Shown piece after piece: positions 36,329-45,358 of a stretch of 64,000 nt of DNA. This DNA comes from Rhizobium sp. L51/94 (lineage in GTDB: Bacteria; Pseudomonadota; Alphaproteobacteria; Rhizobiales; Rhizobiaceae). Both the position numbers and the translations under genes were made by a program. The stretch is taken from positions 1,544,001 to 1,608,000 of the forward strand of contig NZ_CP072141.1 in assembly GCF_019355555.1 (NCBI RefSeq), given 5' to 3'. A model generated the notes under the pieces. The model ran no database searches, had not been told where the DNA came from, and was given only the letters and a program-made list of their open reading frames with translations. The first letter of the stretch is position 1. Each line of letters opens with the position of its first letter.

Positions 36329-36636
36329 ATGCCGGAAATGGATGCACAAAAGACATCCTACAATCCGTTCGACCTGACGAAAGTCTGGCCGCACCCGGAG
36401 TATCCGCCGATCGAAATCGGCGTGATCGAACTGAACCGCAATCCGGAAAACTACTTCGCCGAGATCGAGACGCCGCGTTCTCGCCGTCGAACATCGCCGC
36501 TGCCATGGGCGAGATCGTCGAGCGTCAGCTGGCCCATTTCAAGCTGGTGCATCCGGAATACGAGGCCGGTGTCCGTATCGCGCTCAAGAACGCGCACGGC
36601 TACGAAGCCGATACGATCAGCGCCGCCGCAGAGTAG
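36329..36636 (+). pseudogene. remnant of a monofunctional catalase gene (katA)
   Basis: The first frame (from 36329) reads [13 protein letters not shown], then [17 protein letters not shown], a segment near the haem-proximal core of clade-3 catalases. At about 36470 the frame shifts by one base, and the next frame continues AFSPSNI, then jumps to the catalase C-terminus ([20 protein letters not shown]) and ends at TAG 36636. So roughly the first 240 residues, an internal block of about 150 residues and one base are missing relative to an intact catalase of about 480-500 residues. A terminator hairpin still follows. The conservation of what remains suggests recent decay. No haem enzyme can result. 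Confidence 0.85.
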
Positions 36637-36663
36637 GGCTTTTTGCTGCGAAAACAGAGTTTG

Positions 36664-36690
36664 GAAATCGGGGCTTTTGCCCCGATTTCT
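36664..36690 (+). terminator. hairpin terminator after the catalase remnant
   Basis: GAAATCGGGGC and GCCCCGATTTC make a perfect 11-bp stem around TTTT, followed by TGTTTC. It lies 28 bases after the remnant's stop, presumably the original katA terminator. A shorter signal on the other strand could also serve the LysR gene ending at 36720. Confidence 0.7.
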
Positions 36691-36719
36691 GTTTCAGGCG
36701 GACCCTGCCAGATGGGCGA

Positions 36720-37673
36720 TTACCAGCTCGGAAGCACCAGGGCGGCCTTGGAGCGCGGCAGGTAGCGGTTGAGGCCCTTGCTGTCGGCTTCACTCTCTTC
36801 GCCCGTGGCGGCCGGCGTGATGTTATCCAGGCAGGCCGAGATATGCGCGGTGATGGCGTTCATCAGCGATGCGGAGACACCCGGCCGCTTCATGATGCCG
36901 ATCTGCACCGGCGGCAGTGCTGGAAAGCCATCTGCGTGGCTGAGAACCTTCATGCCGTTGCGCAGCGCCGATTCCGGCATCACCGACACCGCAAGGCCCG
37001 CCAGCACTGCAGATGCAATGACGGTGCACGACCAGCTCGTGAACAGCACCTGATATTCGCGGCCGACAGCATCGAGCGACGAACAGCTGACCTGCCGCCA
37101 CGGGCAATCCCGCCTGCCCAGCGCCAGCGGCACCGGTGCGTCGTCACGCAGCGGATGGTTGGCCGAACTCACCCAGCAGAGCGGCTCGGTCCTGACCACG
37201 TCGGACACACGTTCGCGCGGATTGTGGGTGACGAGCGCGATGTCGAGTTCGCCGCGCGCCATCTTCTCGGCGAGGTCGACCGACGGCTCGCAGACGATGT
37301 AAAGCTCGACATTCGGATGGGTCTTGGCAAAGCGGCCGATGATCTCCGGCATATAGCGGTCGGCGTAATCGTCGGGCGTGCCGATGCGCAGCGTGCCTTC
37401 CAGCCGGTTATCGTCGAAGGCCGCAATCGCCTCGTTGTTGAGGCGGATGATGCGCCGCGCATAGTCGAGCAGCTTTTCGCCCTCGGCCGTCAGCCGGTTG
37501 CCGCGACCGTCCTTGATGAACAGCTGCTTGCCAACCCGCTCCTCGAGCCGGCGCATCTGCATGGAGACTGCAGACTGGGTCTTGAAGATACGGTCGGCCG
37601 CCTTGGTGAAGCTGCCGGTGTCGACAATAGCAATGAAGGTCTGCAACTGGTCGATATCGAGCGGCGCTGCCAT
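36720..37673 (-). CDS. LysR-family regulator divergent from a DUF1127 gene
   Basis: 317 residues. [38 protein letters not shown]; effector domain with [20 protein letters not shown]. The HTH type ([13 protein letters not shown]) places it in the LrhA-like branch rather than with LsrB/VtlR. ATG 37673 follows AGGTGAG and is used over ATG 37703. Its divergent partner is a DUF1127 gene. In Brucella and Agrobacterium another LysR (VtlR) controls DUF1127 genes, which gives a precedent for LysR-DUF1127 regulation, not an identity. Confidence 0.88.
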   Translation of the reverse strand: MAAPLDIDQLQTFIAIVDTGSFTKAADRIFKTQSAVSMQMRRLEERVGKQLFIKDGRGNRLTAEGEKLLDYARRIIRLNNEAIAAFDDNRLEGTLRIGTPDDYADRYMPEIIGRFAKTHPNVELYIVCEPSVDLAEKMARGELDIALVTHNPRERVSDVVRTEPLCWVSSANHPLRDDAPVPLALGRRDCPWRQVSCSSLDAVGREYQVLFTSWSCTVIASAVLAGLAVSVMPESALRNGMKVLSHADGFPALPPVQIGIMKRPGVSASLMNAITAHISACLDNITPAATGEESEADSKGLNRYLPRSKAALVLPSW

Positions 37674-37806
37674 TGTCTCACCTATGAAAAGAGTTGATGA
37701 CAAGCATTAGAAACATTCGTTGGACTGATCAATAGCCATTTGGCATCTTCCAACTGCAAATTGCATCGCAATCGAACGGCAGCGTCGTCGTTCGCGCCCG
37801 ATCAAC

Positions 37807-37849
37807 ACCACCTGATCTCCCGGATCCCCCCATGAGGAGGGTGGTTTTT
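37807..37849 (+). promoter_or_regulatory. terminator-like hairpin in the leader of the DUF1127 gene
   Basis: ACCACC (37807-37812) pairs with GGTGGT (37840-37845), CTCC (37817-37820) with GGAG (37836-37839), and five T residues follow the stem. It stands 25 bases before the DUF1127 start. It may be an attenuator of that gene or the terminator of a small RNA transcribed from the spacer; the stem has a four-base bulge, so stability is moderate. Confidence 0.4.
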
Positions 37850-37873
37850 GCGTGCCTTGGGAAGGATAGTCAA

Positions 37874-38173
37874 ATGAGCACGACGGAACTGAGACTGCCA
37901 ATGAAGACCGCCACACGCACCCTGCCCCTTGCAGCCCGCGTGACCTATGTCTTTGCCATGCTGATCTCTGCAGGCCGCGTGTTCCGCCATCGCACCGAAA
38001 TCAATCGGCTGCAGGATCTCGACGACAACCAGCTGCGTGACATCGGATTGACCAGGGGCGAGCTGAACAGGGCCCTCATGGGTTCCTCGTTCTTCGAAGA
38101 CCCGTCGTTGCACCTGACGCAGTCCGCCCGGCGCCGTGCGCGTAGCTTCGGCAGCGATGATTTTCGCGGCTGA
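37874..38173 (+). CDS. DUF1127 domain-containing small protein
   Basis: 99 residues. The DUF1127 core, RVFRHRTEINRLQDLDDNQLRDIGLTRGEL, is clear (about residues 36-67); flanks are Arg-rich and there is a short hydrophobic stretch before the core. Small DUF1127 proteins in Agrobacterium act in phosphate and carbon uptake and RNA turnover, and are regulated by LysR proteins and small RNAs (published for other members). ATG 37874 has GAAGGA at good spacing. A strong terminator follows. Confidence 0.88.
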   Translation: MSTTELRLPMKTATRTLPLAARVTYVFAMLISAGRVFRHRTEINRLQDLDDNQLRDIGLTRGELNRALMGSSFFEDPSLHLTQSARRRARSFGSDDFRG

Positions 38174-38220
38174 GAATTCAAGTTTCCCCGCAGGGTGATA
38201 GCCAATTGCCCTGCCTCTTG

Positions 38221-38255
38221 CCCGGTGTCCGGCCTAGCCGACACCGGGTTTTTTT
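38221..38255 (+). terminator. rho-independent terminator after the DUF1127 gene
   Basis: CCCGGTGTC (38221-38229) pairs with GACACCGGG (38240-38248), extended by GGC/GCC across a CTA loop with one bulged C, followed by seven T residues. A textbook terminator 48 bases after the stop codon, and also 28 bases from the convergent gshA stop. Confidence 0.9.
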
Positions 38256-38282
38256 GTGCCGGCCCCGCGCGTGCCGAATACT

Positions 38283-39656
38283 CTAATATTGGTATTCGTC
38301 GAAAACCGGCTCGACGGACTGATTCCAGCGACCGTTATAGCGCGTCAGCATGTCGTCGGAGAGGGTCGCCTTATTGGCCAGAACTTCTTCGAGAGGCGCG
38401 AGGAACAGGCTTTCGTCCTGGCCTTCGCTGTTGAGACGGGCACGAGATTTGAGGCCGGCGCGCGAGATCGAAACCACGTCACGGGCGATGTCGAGCAGCG
38501 AGCGACCGCCAAAGCTTGCAGTCAGGCCCTGCACAGGCACCGCGTTGCGCAGCGTCTCGACCTCGTCGAAGCCCCAGCCCTTGGTCATCTCGTCAGCCGC
38601 CGACAGGGCAGCGTCGTCATAGAGCAACCCGACCCAGAATGCCGGCAGGGCGCAGATCCGGCGCCAGGGACCGCCATCGGCACCGCGCATTTCCAGGAAT
38701 CGCTTCAGCCGCACATCGGGAAACAAGGTGGACAGGTGGTTGGTCCAGTCGCCCATGGTCGGCTCCCACGATGCAACCTCACCCTTCAGCGCGCCGTTCA
38801 TGAACTGGCGGAATGTAACGTGGGTACAGTCGTGGTAGCTGCCGTCACGAACGATGAAGTACATCGGCACGTCGAGCGCCCATTCGACATAATGCTCGAA
38901 GCGGAAATCGTCGCCGAAGGTGAATGGCAGCAAGCCGGAACGGTTGTTGTCCGTATCGCGCCAGATATCGCCTCGCCAGGAAGACAGGCCGTTCGGCTTG
39001 CCTTCGGTAAACGGAGATGCGGCAAACAGCGCTGTTGCCAGCGACTGCAGCTTCATCGATACGCGCATCTTCTGGCGCATGTCTGCTTCGGAGGAGAAGT
39101 CGAGGTTCACCTGGATGGTGCAGGTGCGATACATCATGTCCAGCCCCTTGCTGCCGACTTTCGGCATGTAGCGGGTCATGATGTCATAGCGCGATTTCGG
39201 CATGCGCGGCGTTTCGGCCAGCGTCCATTTAGGGCTGCCACCGACGCCGAGAAAGCGGATACCCATCGGCTCGGCAACTTCGCGCACGGTTGCGAGGTGC
39301 TGGTTGGATTCCTTGCAGGTCTGGTGAATAGTCTCGACCGGCGCCCCGGACAGCTCGAACTGGCCACCGGGTTCAATCGATATCGCACCCATGCCCGATG
39401 GTTCGGCCAGCCCGATGACATGGCCGGCATCGATGATCTCGTCCCAACCGAGCTTTTCGCGCATGCCCTTCAGCAGGGCCGAGATGCTGGCATCGCCGAA
39501 ATAGGGAACCGGGCTGTTGTCGGCGCGGAAAAAGGCGAACTTCTCGTGCTCGGTGCCGATGCGAAAGCTGTCCTTCGGCTTGCTGCCGGCGTCGAGATAT
39601 TCGGTCAGTTCCGACACCGATTCGATCGGGGTCTGGTCGGTCGTGTCGCGGGCCAT
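38283..39656 (-). CDS. gshA: glutamate-cysteine ligase, plant-type
   Basis: 457 residues, the size of the plant/alphaproteobacterial GCL rather than the 518-residue E. coli type. It condenses glutamate and cysteine with ATP, the first step of glutathione synthesis. The N-terminal FRIGTEHEKFAF, IEPGGQFELSGAPVETIHQT and GSSP-like LGVGGSPKWTLAETPRMPKSRY segments match this family. The cysteine pair involved in redox control of plant GCL cannot be judged by eye. Start ATG 39656; monocistronic. Confidence 0.95.
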   Translation of the reverse strand: MARDTTDQTPIESVSELTEYLDAGSKPKDSFRIGTEHEKFAFFRADNSPVPYFGDASISALLKGMREKLGWDEIIDAGHVIGLAEPSGMGAISIEPGGQFELSGAPVETIHQTCKESNQHLATVREVAEPMGIRFLGVGGSPKWTLAETPRMPKSRYDIMTRYMPKVGSKGLDMMYRTCTIQVNLDFSSEADMRQKMRVSMKLQSLATALFAASPFTEGKPNGLSSWRGDIWRDTDNNRSGLLPFTFGDDFRFEHYVEWALDVPMYFIVRDGSYHDCTHVTFRQFMNGALKGEVASWEPTMGDWTNHLSTLFPDVRLKRFLEMRGADGGPWRRICALPAFWVGLLYDDAALSAADEMTKGWGFDEVETLRNAVPVQGLTASFGGRSLLDIARDVVSISRAGLKSRARLNSEGQDESLFLAPLEEVLANKATLSDDMLTRYNGRWNQSVEPVFDEYQY

Positions 39657-39809
39657 GAAGCTACCTTGATCTCGGAAGGGTGCCTGTGCGGAAGACAGAC
39701 AGAAAGAATGGCTGATAGGGCTGGACTCAGTTACGGTGCAAGTGAATTTGTTTCAAGGCTTGTTCAGAAAAATACGATCTCGCCCAAATTTGTACAGTGC
39801 CTTGAGTAA

Positions 39810-40547
39810 TTATTGCCAATCGCCGATCGCCGCTTGGATCACCGCCATCGCAGCGACCGCTGCTGTGTCGGCTCTGAGGATACGGGGCCCGAGCGGAATG
39901 GCGGTCACGAAATCCAGGGATCGCAACCGGGCGCGCTCGTCCTCCGAAAACCCGCCCTCCGGCCCGACAAGAAGTGCCAGCCGCGTCTCCTGTATGGACC
40001 GCAGCAGCGGAAGCGGGTTCTGCGCTGCATCGCCCTCGTCACAATAGATGATACGGCGCTCGCTCGGCCAGCGATCGAGCAGGTCATTGAGCTTCACGGG
40101 CTCGGCCACCTCGGGAATGGCGAGGATGCCGCATTGCTCGGCTGCCTCGACCGCGTTGGCGCGCAGCCGGTCGATGCTGCCGATCTTGCCCTGCACATGC
40201 TGTGTCATCACCGGTTGCAGAATGCCTGCGCCCATTTCCACGGCCTTCTGGACCAGATAGTCGAGACGGCCGACTTTCAGCGGCGCGAAGAGATAGTGCA
40301 GATCCGAAGGTGCGGGCTGCGGGCGTGTCTGCAAATGGGGGATCAGCAGCAGGCGCTTGCGGGTCGGAAAGGCGAGCTTGGCCTGCCATTCCCCGTCGCG
40401 GCCGTTGAAGATCAAGATCTCCGCATCGGCTTCGAGCCGCAGCACGTTGGCCAGATAGTTGAATTGTTCTGCGCCGACCTCGAGGGGCTGGCCCTCTGAG
40501 ATATCGGCGGCGACGAACAGTCGCTGCATACGAAAATTGGCGCGCAT
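39810..40547 (-). CDS. rsmE: 16S rRNA (uracil-1498-N3)-methyltransferase
   Basis: 245 residues from ATG 40547. RsmE methylates U1498 in the decoding region of 16S rRNA. It has the N-terminal PUA-like domain ([20 protein letters not shown]) and the SPOUT knot with [17 protein letters not shown] and a C-terminal [20 protein letters not shown], both SAM-binding trefoil motifs. ATG 40547 (AGGG upstream) is used; internal ATG 40529 is possible. The PiT gene lies 14 bases upstream, so they may be cotranscribed. Confidence 0.95.
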   Translation of the reverse strand: MRANFRMQRLFVAADISEGQPLEVGAEQFNYLANVLRLEADAEILIFNGRDGEWQAKLAFPTRKRLLLIPHLQTRPQPAPSDLHYLFAPLKVGRLDYLVQKAVEMGAGILQPVMTQHVQGKIGSIDRLRANAVEAAEQCGILAIPEVAEPVKLNDLLDRWPSERRIIYCDEGDAAQNPLPLLRSIQETRLALLVGPEGGFSEDERARLRSLDFVTAIPLGPRILRADTAAVAAMAVIQAAIGDWQ

Positions 40548-40561
40548 GAAAACCCTGGCTG

Positions 40562-42055
40562 TTAGACGAAGAGCGCGAACATAACCGAATAAACCCCGGC
40601 CGCAAGCAGGGCCGCCGCAGGCACCGTCACGATCCAGGCGCCGATGATCGTCAGGAAATGCGACCGGCGTACCAGGCGTCGGCGGCTGATCTCGTCCGGA
40701 TTGTAGACTTCCTGTTCCTCGATATCCCAATGCTCCGCCTTCATCCGCATATAGGCCATCCGCCGTTTCGAGTTGCGGGTATACCATTCACGGAAGAACC
40801 CGACGCCGAAGACCGCGCCGATTGCGACATGGGTCGAGCTGACCGGCATTCCGAACCAGGAAGTGACGATAACGGTCAGCGCCGCCGAAAGAGCGACGCA
40901 GTAGCCGCGCATCGGGTTGAGCTTGGTGATCTGCTCGCCGACAAGCCGGATCAACCGGGGCCCGAACAGCAGGATGCCGACGGCAATTCCGCAGCCGCCG
41001 ATCAGGACGACCCAGAACGGCGCTGGACCGGCGGGTAAGGTCCCTGCAGAGCGCACGATCGCGCTCAGTGGGCCGACTGTGTTGGCGATATCGTTGGCGC
41101 CATGGGCAAAGGACAGCAGCGCCGCCGAGCAAATCAACGGCAGGCGAAACAGGCCGCGCAAGGCGCTGTTCTTGTTCTCGAGGCCGACCGACTGGCGCGC
41201 CACCAGAGGCCGCGCCATCAGCCACACCAGCAGGCCGACGGTGATGCCGATCGTCAGAACCGTTGCCGGGGAATAGGGCGCGGCGCGCGTCAGCACCATC
41301 ACGAGGTAGGATGCAAAGGTGCCTGCCATCGTCCCCGTCAGGATCGGGATCCAGTAGCGGGCAGCAAGGATCTTGTCGTCGCGGTAGATGATGAAGGTCT
41401 TGATCAGGTACAAAAAGCCTGCGGCAATCGCCCCGGCGATCATCGGCGTCAACATCCAGGTGACCGAGATCGCGATGACAGTGCGCCAATGGATGGTATC
41501 GACACCGACGCCGGCAATCCCCGCGCCGATGACGGCGCCAACGATGGCATGCGTGGTCGAGACCGGCGCCTTCAGCCAGGTCGCAAGATTGATCCAGACG
41601 GCGGCGGCAGTCAGCGCCGAGATCATCACCCAGGCGAGCAGGCCGCTCTGGGCGATCCGCGACGTATCGATGATCTCCGAGGATATGGTCCGCACCACGG
41701 GACCGCCGGCGATGGTGGCGCCCAGCACCTCGACGACCGCCGCCATTACCAGCGCCTGCCGCATGCCGATGGCGCGCGCACCGACGGCAGCGCCTACGGT
41801 ATTGGCCACATCCTTCGCGCCGATGTTGAGCGCCATATATCCAGCCAGCGCTACGCCGGCAATGACCAGCGTCGCGCCGGGTCTGTCGAACACGTAGATG
41901 CCGGCAAACAGCATGGCAACGCCGAGGAATATCAGCGCATAGCCGGGCGCGATCAGCGGCTTTACCACGTGATCGGCGGCGTCCTCGACATAGGTGAGCT
42001 TGTCGAGATCCTTGTCGAGAGTTGGCTTTATCAATCCGGCCGGCCGCTCAGACAT
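40562..42055 (-). CDS. low-affinity inorganic phosphate transporter (PiT family)
   Basis: 497 residues, about 11 membrane spans and two PiT signature copies: [17 protein letters not shown] (residues about 78-94) and [20 protein letters not shown]. Substitution of GAN by GAK in the first copy is notable. It carries metal phosphate with protons or sodium. A large cytoplasmic loop near the C-terminus is rich in charged residues ([20 protein letters not shown]). No phoU-like pit accessory gene is adjacent in this window. Confidence 0.92.
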   Translation of the reverse strand: MSERPAGLIKPTLDKDLDKLTYVEDAADHVVKPLIAPGYALIFLGVAMLFAGIYVFDRPGATLVIAGVALAGYMALNIGAKDVANTVGAAVGARAIGMRQALVMAAVVEVLGATIAGGPVVRTISSEIIDTSRIAQSGLLAWVMISALTAAAVWINLATWLKAPVSTTHAIVGAVIGAGIAGVGVDTIHWRTVIAISVTWMLTPMIAGAIAAGFLYLIKTFIIYRDDKILAARYWIPILTGTMAGTFASYLVMVLTRAAPYSPATVLTIGITVGLLVWLMARPLVARQSVGLENKNSALRGLFRLPLICSAALLSFAHGANDIANTVGPLSAIVRSAGTLPAGPAPFWVVLIGGCGIAVGILLFGPRLIRLVGEQITKLNPMRGYCVALSAALTVIVTSWFGMPVSSTHVAIGAVFGVGFFREWYTRNSKRRMAYMRMKAEHWDIEEQEVYNPDEISRRRLVRRSHFLTIIGAWIVTVPAAALLAAGVYSVMFALFV

Positions 42056-42091
42056 GCTTTTTCCTCGACGTTGAGGCGCAATGCTGTGAGG

Positions 42092-42616
42092 TCACGACGT
42101 GGAACTGCGGTCGGTGTCTTCGGCCTGGCCGGTAAGTCCCATCCGCTGCTGGAAGGCGAGGATGAGATCGCGCAGTTCCGGTTCACGGACGCGCCTGACG
42201 GCTTCGTTGCAGGAAACCCATTCGAGCGTGCGTTCGCCCTTTTCCTTGAAATTCTTGGCAAGTTCGGTGACGGCAAGGGCGTAGACCTGCACCTTGCACG
42301 GCACGGTCAGGCCGTCCTTCATGACCTTGGGGTAGGTGAAGAAGCCGAGAGATGTGGCTTCCACTTTTCCGCGCACGCCGGCCTCCTCGTAAGCCTCGCG
42401 GGCGGCCACTTCATGCGACAGCTTGCCTGACATCGGCCAGCCCTTGGGAATGACCCAGCGACCGGTATCGCGGCTGGTCATCAGCAACATTTCCAACTCG
42501 CCTGTCTTCTTTTTAAAGCGATAGCACAGGGCTGCGTACTGCTGCCGCGGCGGGCGACGCAACATCAGATGCATATCGGTGGCGAGTCGGGCTAGGAGAG
42601 TCAACGGGCGGGTCAC
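42092..42616 (-). CDS. Nudix hydrolase
   Basis: 174 residues. RWVIPKGWPMSGK.. HEVAAREAYEEAGV gives a Nudix box GX5(K)X7REAYEEAGV; the usual Glu after GX5 is Lys, while the catalytic REAYEEAG is intact. Diphosphoinositol-polyphosphate phosphohydrolase-like proteins share the PKGWP segment. Substrates are nucleoside diphosphate derivatives of unknown kind. Start ATG 42616; 36 bases downstream of the PiT gene start in the opposite sense of operon order, so the two are probably transcribed from this gene onward. Confidence 0.88.
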   Translation of the reverse strand: MTRPLTLLARLATDMHLMLRRPPRQQYAALCYRFKKKTGELEMLLMTSRDTGRWVIPKGWPMSGKLSHEVAAREAYEEAGVRGKVEATSLGFFTYPKVMKDGLTVPCKVQVYALAVTELAKNFKEKGERTLEWVSCNEAVRRVREPELRDLILAFQQRMGLTGQAEDTDRSSTS

Positions 42617-42971
42617 CTTTGTAATTTTCGCGAGGAATCATTAAACAAGTTTATTCTACATCAACCTGGGCTAGAACCTATGAAAAAGCGGTTTAGGCCC
42701 GGCTTCCAAGGTTGATTATCAGCAAATCCGCGTCTCCATCGTCAGAATCCGTCGCCGTTCGTCTCTGTGACGACGAGACGCGAGATAGCCGAGGGAGGAG
42801 GGTCGGTGACACCAGACGTAAGACGGACGCGCTAACTTTCAATCGTCCGATGGCCTCTATAGCTTCACTTTTACGATATTGCAAAAATTAAAGAGTTTCC
42901 CTTAGTGTCTTAATGTGTCTGCTCCGGAAGTGGAATGCGGAGCGTATTTCAGTGCAACGGGGATTGCCGAC
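42617..42971. other. gene-free region upstream of a secreted protein gene
   Basis: About 350 bases. The ends are AT-rich (42630-42660 and 42870-42920), suggesting divergent promoters for the Nudix gene and the secreted protein gene, for example TTGCAA near 42880 and TTAATG near 42910, but neither is paired convincingly. A 63-codon frame on the minus strand (42693-42884) is Ser/Arg-rich and not supported. No RNA gene was recognised. Confidence 0.4.
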
Positions 42972-43415
42972 ATGTGGCGTCGACTACTGCTTTCTATCGG
43001 CATCTGCGCGGTTGCGGTGCCTGCTTTGGCCGCAGACCGCTTCTACTGTGCAGCCGACGACACCTCCATCAAGTTCAGCATAGACAGCGGCTTTTCAGAC
43101 GGTCCGGGCCACAAGCTCAATCATTTCCGTGGCCTTATGATCGGCAAGTCCGCCCTCATCCCGGAAGACTTCCGCAAACTGCCGCTGGAATCCAGCCAGT
43201 TGACGCAGTATTGGGCCTATGCCGGCGAAGTGCGGCTTGCTGTCGCAGCCTTTAACGGCAATGGCGACAACGCGGCCAGTGCCGAGCTTGTCATCGTCGC
43301 ATCAGGCAAGGAAGATGGAACCCCGATGCCGGGCAGCTATGTCCTGACAATCTCCACGCCGGACGGTGCCAAGCCGGTCAAGCTGACCGGCAGGCTCACC
43401 TGCAACGCCAAGTGA
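42972..43415 (+). CDS. exported protein of unknown function
   Basis: 147 residues: signal peptide MWRRLLLSIGICAVAVPALAA with cleavage before DRFYC, then a soluble domain with two cysteines (FYCAAD and the last CNAK) that may pair, and beta-rich sequence (LRLAVAAFNGNG, SAELVIVASG, SYVLTISTPDG). ATG 42972 is chosen because it opens the signal peptide; the longer frame from 42915 adds an unlikely extension. Convergent to an outer-membrane protein gene. No known family is recognised. Confidence 0.78.
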   Translation: MWRRLLLSIGICAVAVPALAADRFYCAADDTSIKFSIDSGFSDGPGHKLNHFRGLMIGKSALIPEDFRKLPLESSQLTQYWAYAGEVRLAVAAFNGNGDNAASAELVIVASGKEDGTPMPGSYVLTISTPDGAKPVKLTGRLTCNAK

Positions 43416-43436
43416 CGGGCCGCCAAACCCGCCGCT

Positions 43437-44108
43437 CTAGAACTTGAACGAAACGCCGAAGTTGATGGCATTGGTGAAGACGCGCGTCTTCAACGTGTCG
43501 CCACTGTCGATGGAAACGTTATCGACAAAGGAGTAATTGCCTTTGTATTCGACGAACGTCGCCCAGTGCTTGCTGATATCGTAGCTCACGCCTGCCTGTG
43601 CCTGTAGGGCAAGCCCGCCGAACTGATAGTCGAAGGTGCGACCGGACGAACGCGTGACTTCCACGTGCGGTACGTTGATGCCCGCGCCGGCACCCACATA
43701 GGGCGTCCATTTGCGGGAAGGGTCCTGAAAACGATAGAGCGCGTTGGCCGTCAGCAGATTGAGCCCGTCCGTGAACTCGAAGTGCGACCAGCCCGGTGTG
43801 TTGCCGAGGTCGCCATAGACCTTGGCGTGGGTGTAGTCGAGCGACACGCCCCAGTCCGGCTGGTTGAGCTCGTCCAGCCACCATGTTCCGCGAACGCCGT
43901 AATAGGGCGGGTTGCTGAAGGATTTGCCGGACCAGTTCGGATCGAAATCCGCGCCGTCTGACGTCGTGACATTGCTGCCGGTCGCTCCCTGCACTCCGCC
44001 ATAGGCCGAAAACATCATGTCGGCAAAAGCGTGGTCGGCAACGGTAAGAACCGTAAAGAACGCCACGGCAGCAAAGGCCGACTGGCGAAGTCGATTGGCA
44101 CGGCGCAT
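43437..44108 (-). CDS. outer-membrane beta-barrel protein
   Basis: 223 residues. Signal peptide MRRANRLRQSAFAAVAFFTVLTVADHAFA, then alternating beta-strands (DMMFSAYGGVQ, YGVRGTWWLDEL, GVSLDYTHAKVYGD, GLNLLTANALYRF, PYVGAGAGINVP, ALQAQAGVSYDI, ATFVEYKGNYSF) and a terminal aromatic residue (VSFKF), the signal for outer-membrane insertion by BAM. Size and strand pattern resemble small 8-stranded porin-like or lipid A deacylase-like proteins. The physiological role is unknown. Confidence 0.85.
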   Translation of the reverse strand: MRRANRLRQSAFAAVAFFTVLTVADHAFADMMFSAYGGVQGATGSNVTTSDGADFDPNWSGKSFSNPPYYGVRGTWWLDELNQPDWGVSLDYTHAKVYGDLGNTPGWSHFEFTDGLNLLTANALYRFQDPSRKWTPYVGAGAGINVPHVEVTRSSGRTFDYQFGGLALQAQAGVSYDISKHWATFVEYKGNYSFVDNVSIDSGDTLKTRVFTNAINFGVSFKF

Positions 44109-44277
44109 GAAGAACCCCCGGATGATTCAGTCACCCATTGATGTCGGGATTTCATGACATGGCTATTACAACAGGCGGTAGAGTGGCCATTTGCTGACCT
44201 CGTTCGCCAAGACTGCTGGTTTTGCGACGGAGAATTCGGTCGCAAAACGCAGGTTCGGATTGCGAGAGTTTGCGACG

Positions 44278-45260
44278 TTACTCGCCGCCACCGTTCGTCG
44301 GAGGCTCCAAACCGAAGGTCTTTTTGGGACCGTCCCAGCCCGTGGTCCTGACGAACTGCTCCCAGCCAAGGCAGTCCGAATTGATCCGCCGGCTCCATTC
44401 AAGGTCGCGATCGCCTCGGAAGTAGCCGTACTCCACCGCAAATTCGGCCATGCCGATGATCTCGCGCACAAGGTCCGGGCTCTCTGCAAAATGCGGGAAG
44501 TGCCGAAGCAATTCCTCGGTTCTGTAAGCCGAGGCGTAAACCGCCTTTTGACCGGTGACACGGGTAAAAGCCTCGATCATCTCTGCCGGCGAGATGACGT
44601 CGCCAATCACCGGCAGCGTCTGGCCGGAATAGGTGCCGGGATGATCGAAGATTTCAAGGACTGCCGGTCCCGTCGCAGTCAACGGGTCGACAAAAGGTGC
44701 CTTGAAGTGCTCGGGCAAATAGATGGGAAATACCAGCGTGTCGCCATCCATGCGGGGCGCGTAATATTCGAGGAGATTTGTGTAAAAGAACGCAAGCTCG
44801 ATAAACGAACTCAGGATCGGCAACCCACGGATATAGGCTTCGACCCTGCTTTTGTCGGTGAAGTGCGGCGCAAACTTGGTGCCGCCCGTGATTTGGTCGA
44901 CATTCTCCAGAGTGCTGAAGACCACGTGCTGGACGCCGGCCTCGACGGCGGCATCCGCGCCAGATCCTTGCCGATGTCGAACTCGTATGTTGCTGGCGGT
45001 GCAACGCCGGGGGTCATGAGGAATGCCCCATGAGCACCCCTGAATGCTTCGGCGAAATCCATTTTGCGGCCTTGCGCGAGTGGGACCGCGAAAAGCTCGG
45101 CCCCTTGTGCCGCCAAGGCGAGCGCCTCGGGAGAACCGACGTTGCCGGTGAGGGCGCGCACATGATAGCGCCCGTTTTTTAGCAGCGAGTGGGCCACGCT
45201 ACGGCCCTGTTTGCTCAGACTTCCTGCGATCGCGACGATAGGTTTGCTGTTCGATGGCAT
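44278..45260 (-). pseudogene. NmrA-family NAD(P)-binding protein gene, frameshifted
   Basis: The first frame starts ATG 45260 (GGGAGATCTGC before it) and encodes PIVAIAGSLSKQGRSVAHSL, HVRALTGNVGSPEALAL, GAHGAFLMTPGV, then FDIGKDLA near 44960. There the coding sense moves to another frame, which continues DAAVEAGVQHVVFSTLENVD and runs to the stop at 44278 as a normal NmrA C-terminal half (VEAYIRGLPILSSFIELAFF). A single-base change around 44950-44962 joins them. Intact, it would be a 327-residue NmrA-like redox sensor or reductase. Either the gene is inactive or the base is an error. It is divergent from a LysR regulator. Confidence 0.8.
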
Positions 45261-45358
45261 GCAGATCTCCCATGCATATGGCGTCAATAGAAGCCCATGG
45301 CATGGCAGGCGGCATGGTATTTGTGAAATCGATTTAATTCTGGGTTACAATCCATCTG

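Noticed and set aside
36720..37673. Assignment of this LysR gene as lsrB/vtlR
   Set aside because: The N-terminal sequence does not match LsrB as I know it, although the DUF1127 context first suggested it.
42693..42884. 63-codon frame on the minus strand
   Set aside because: No ribosome site, Ser/Arg-rich and lies in a probable promoter region.
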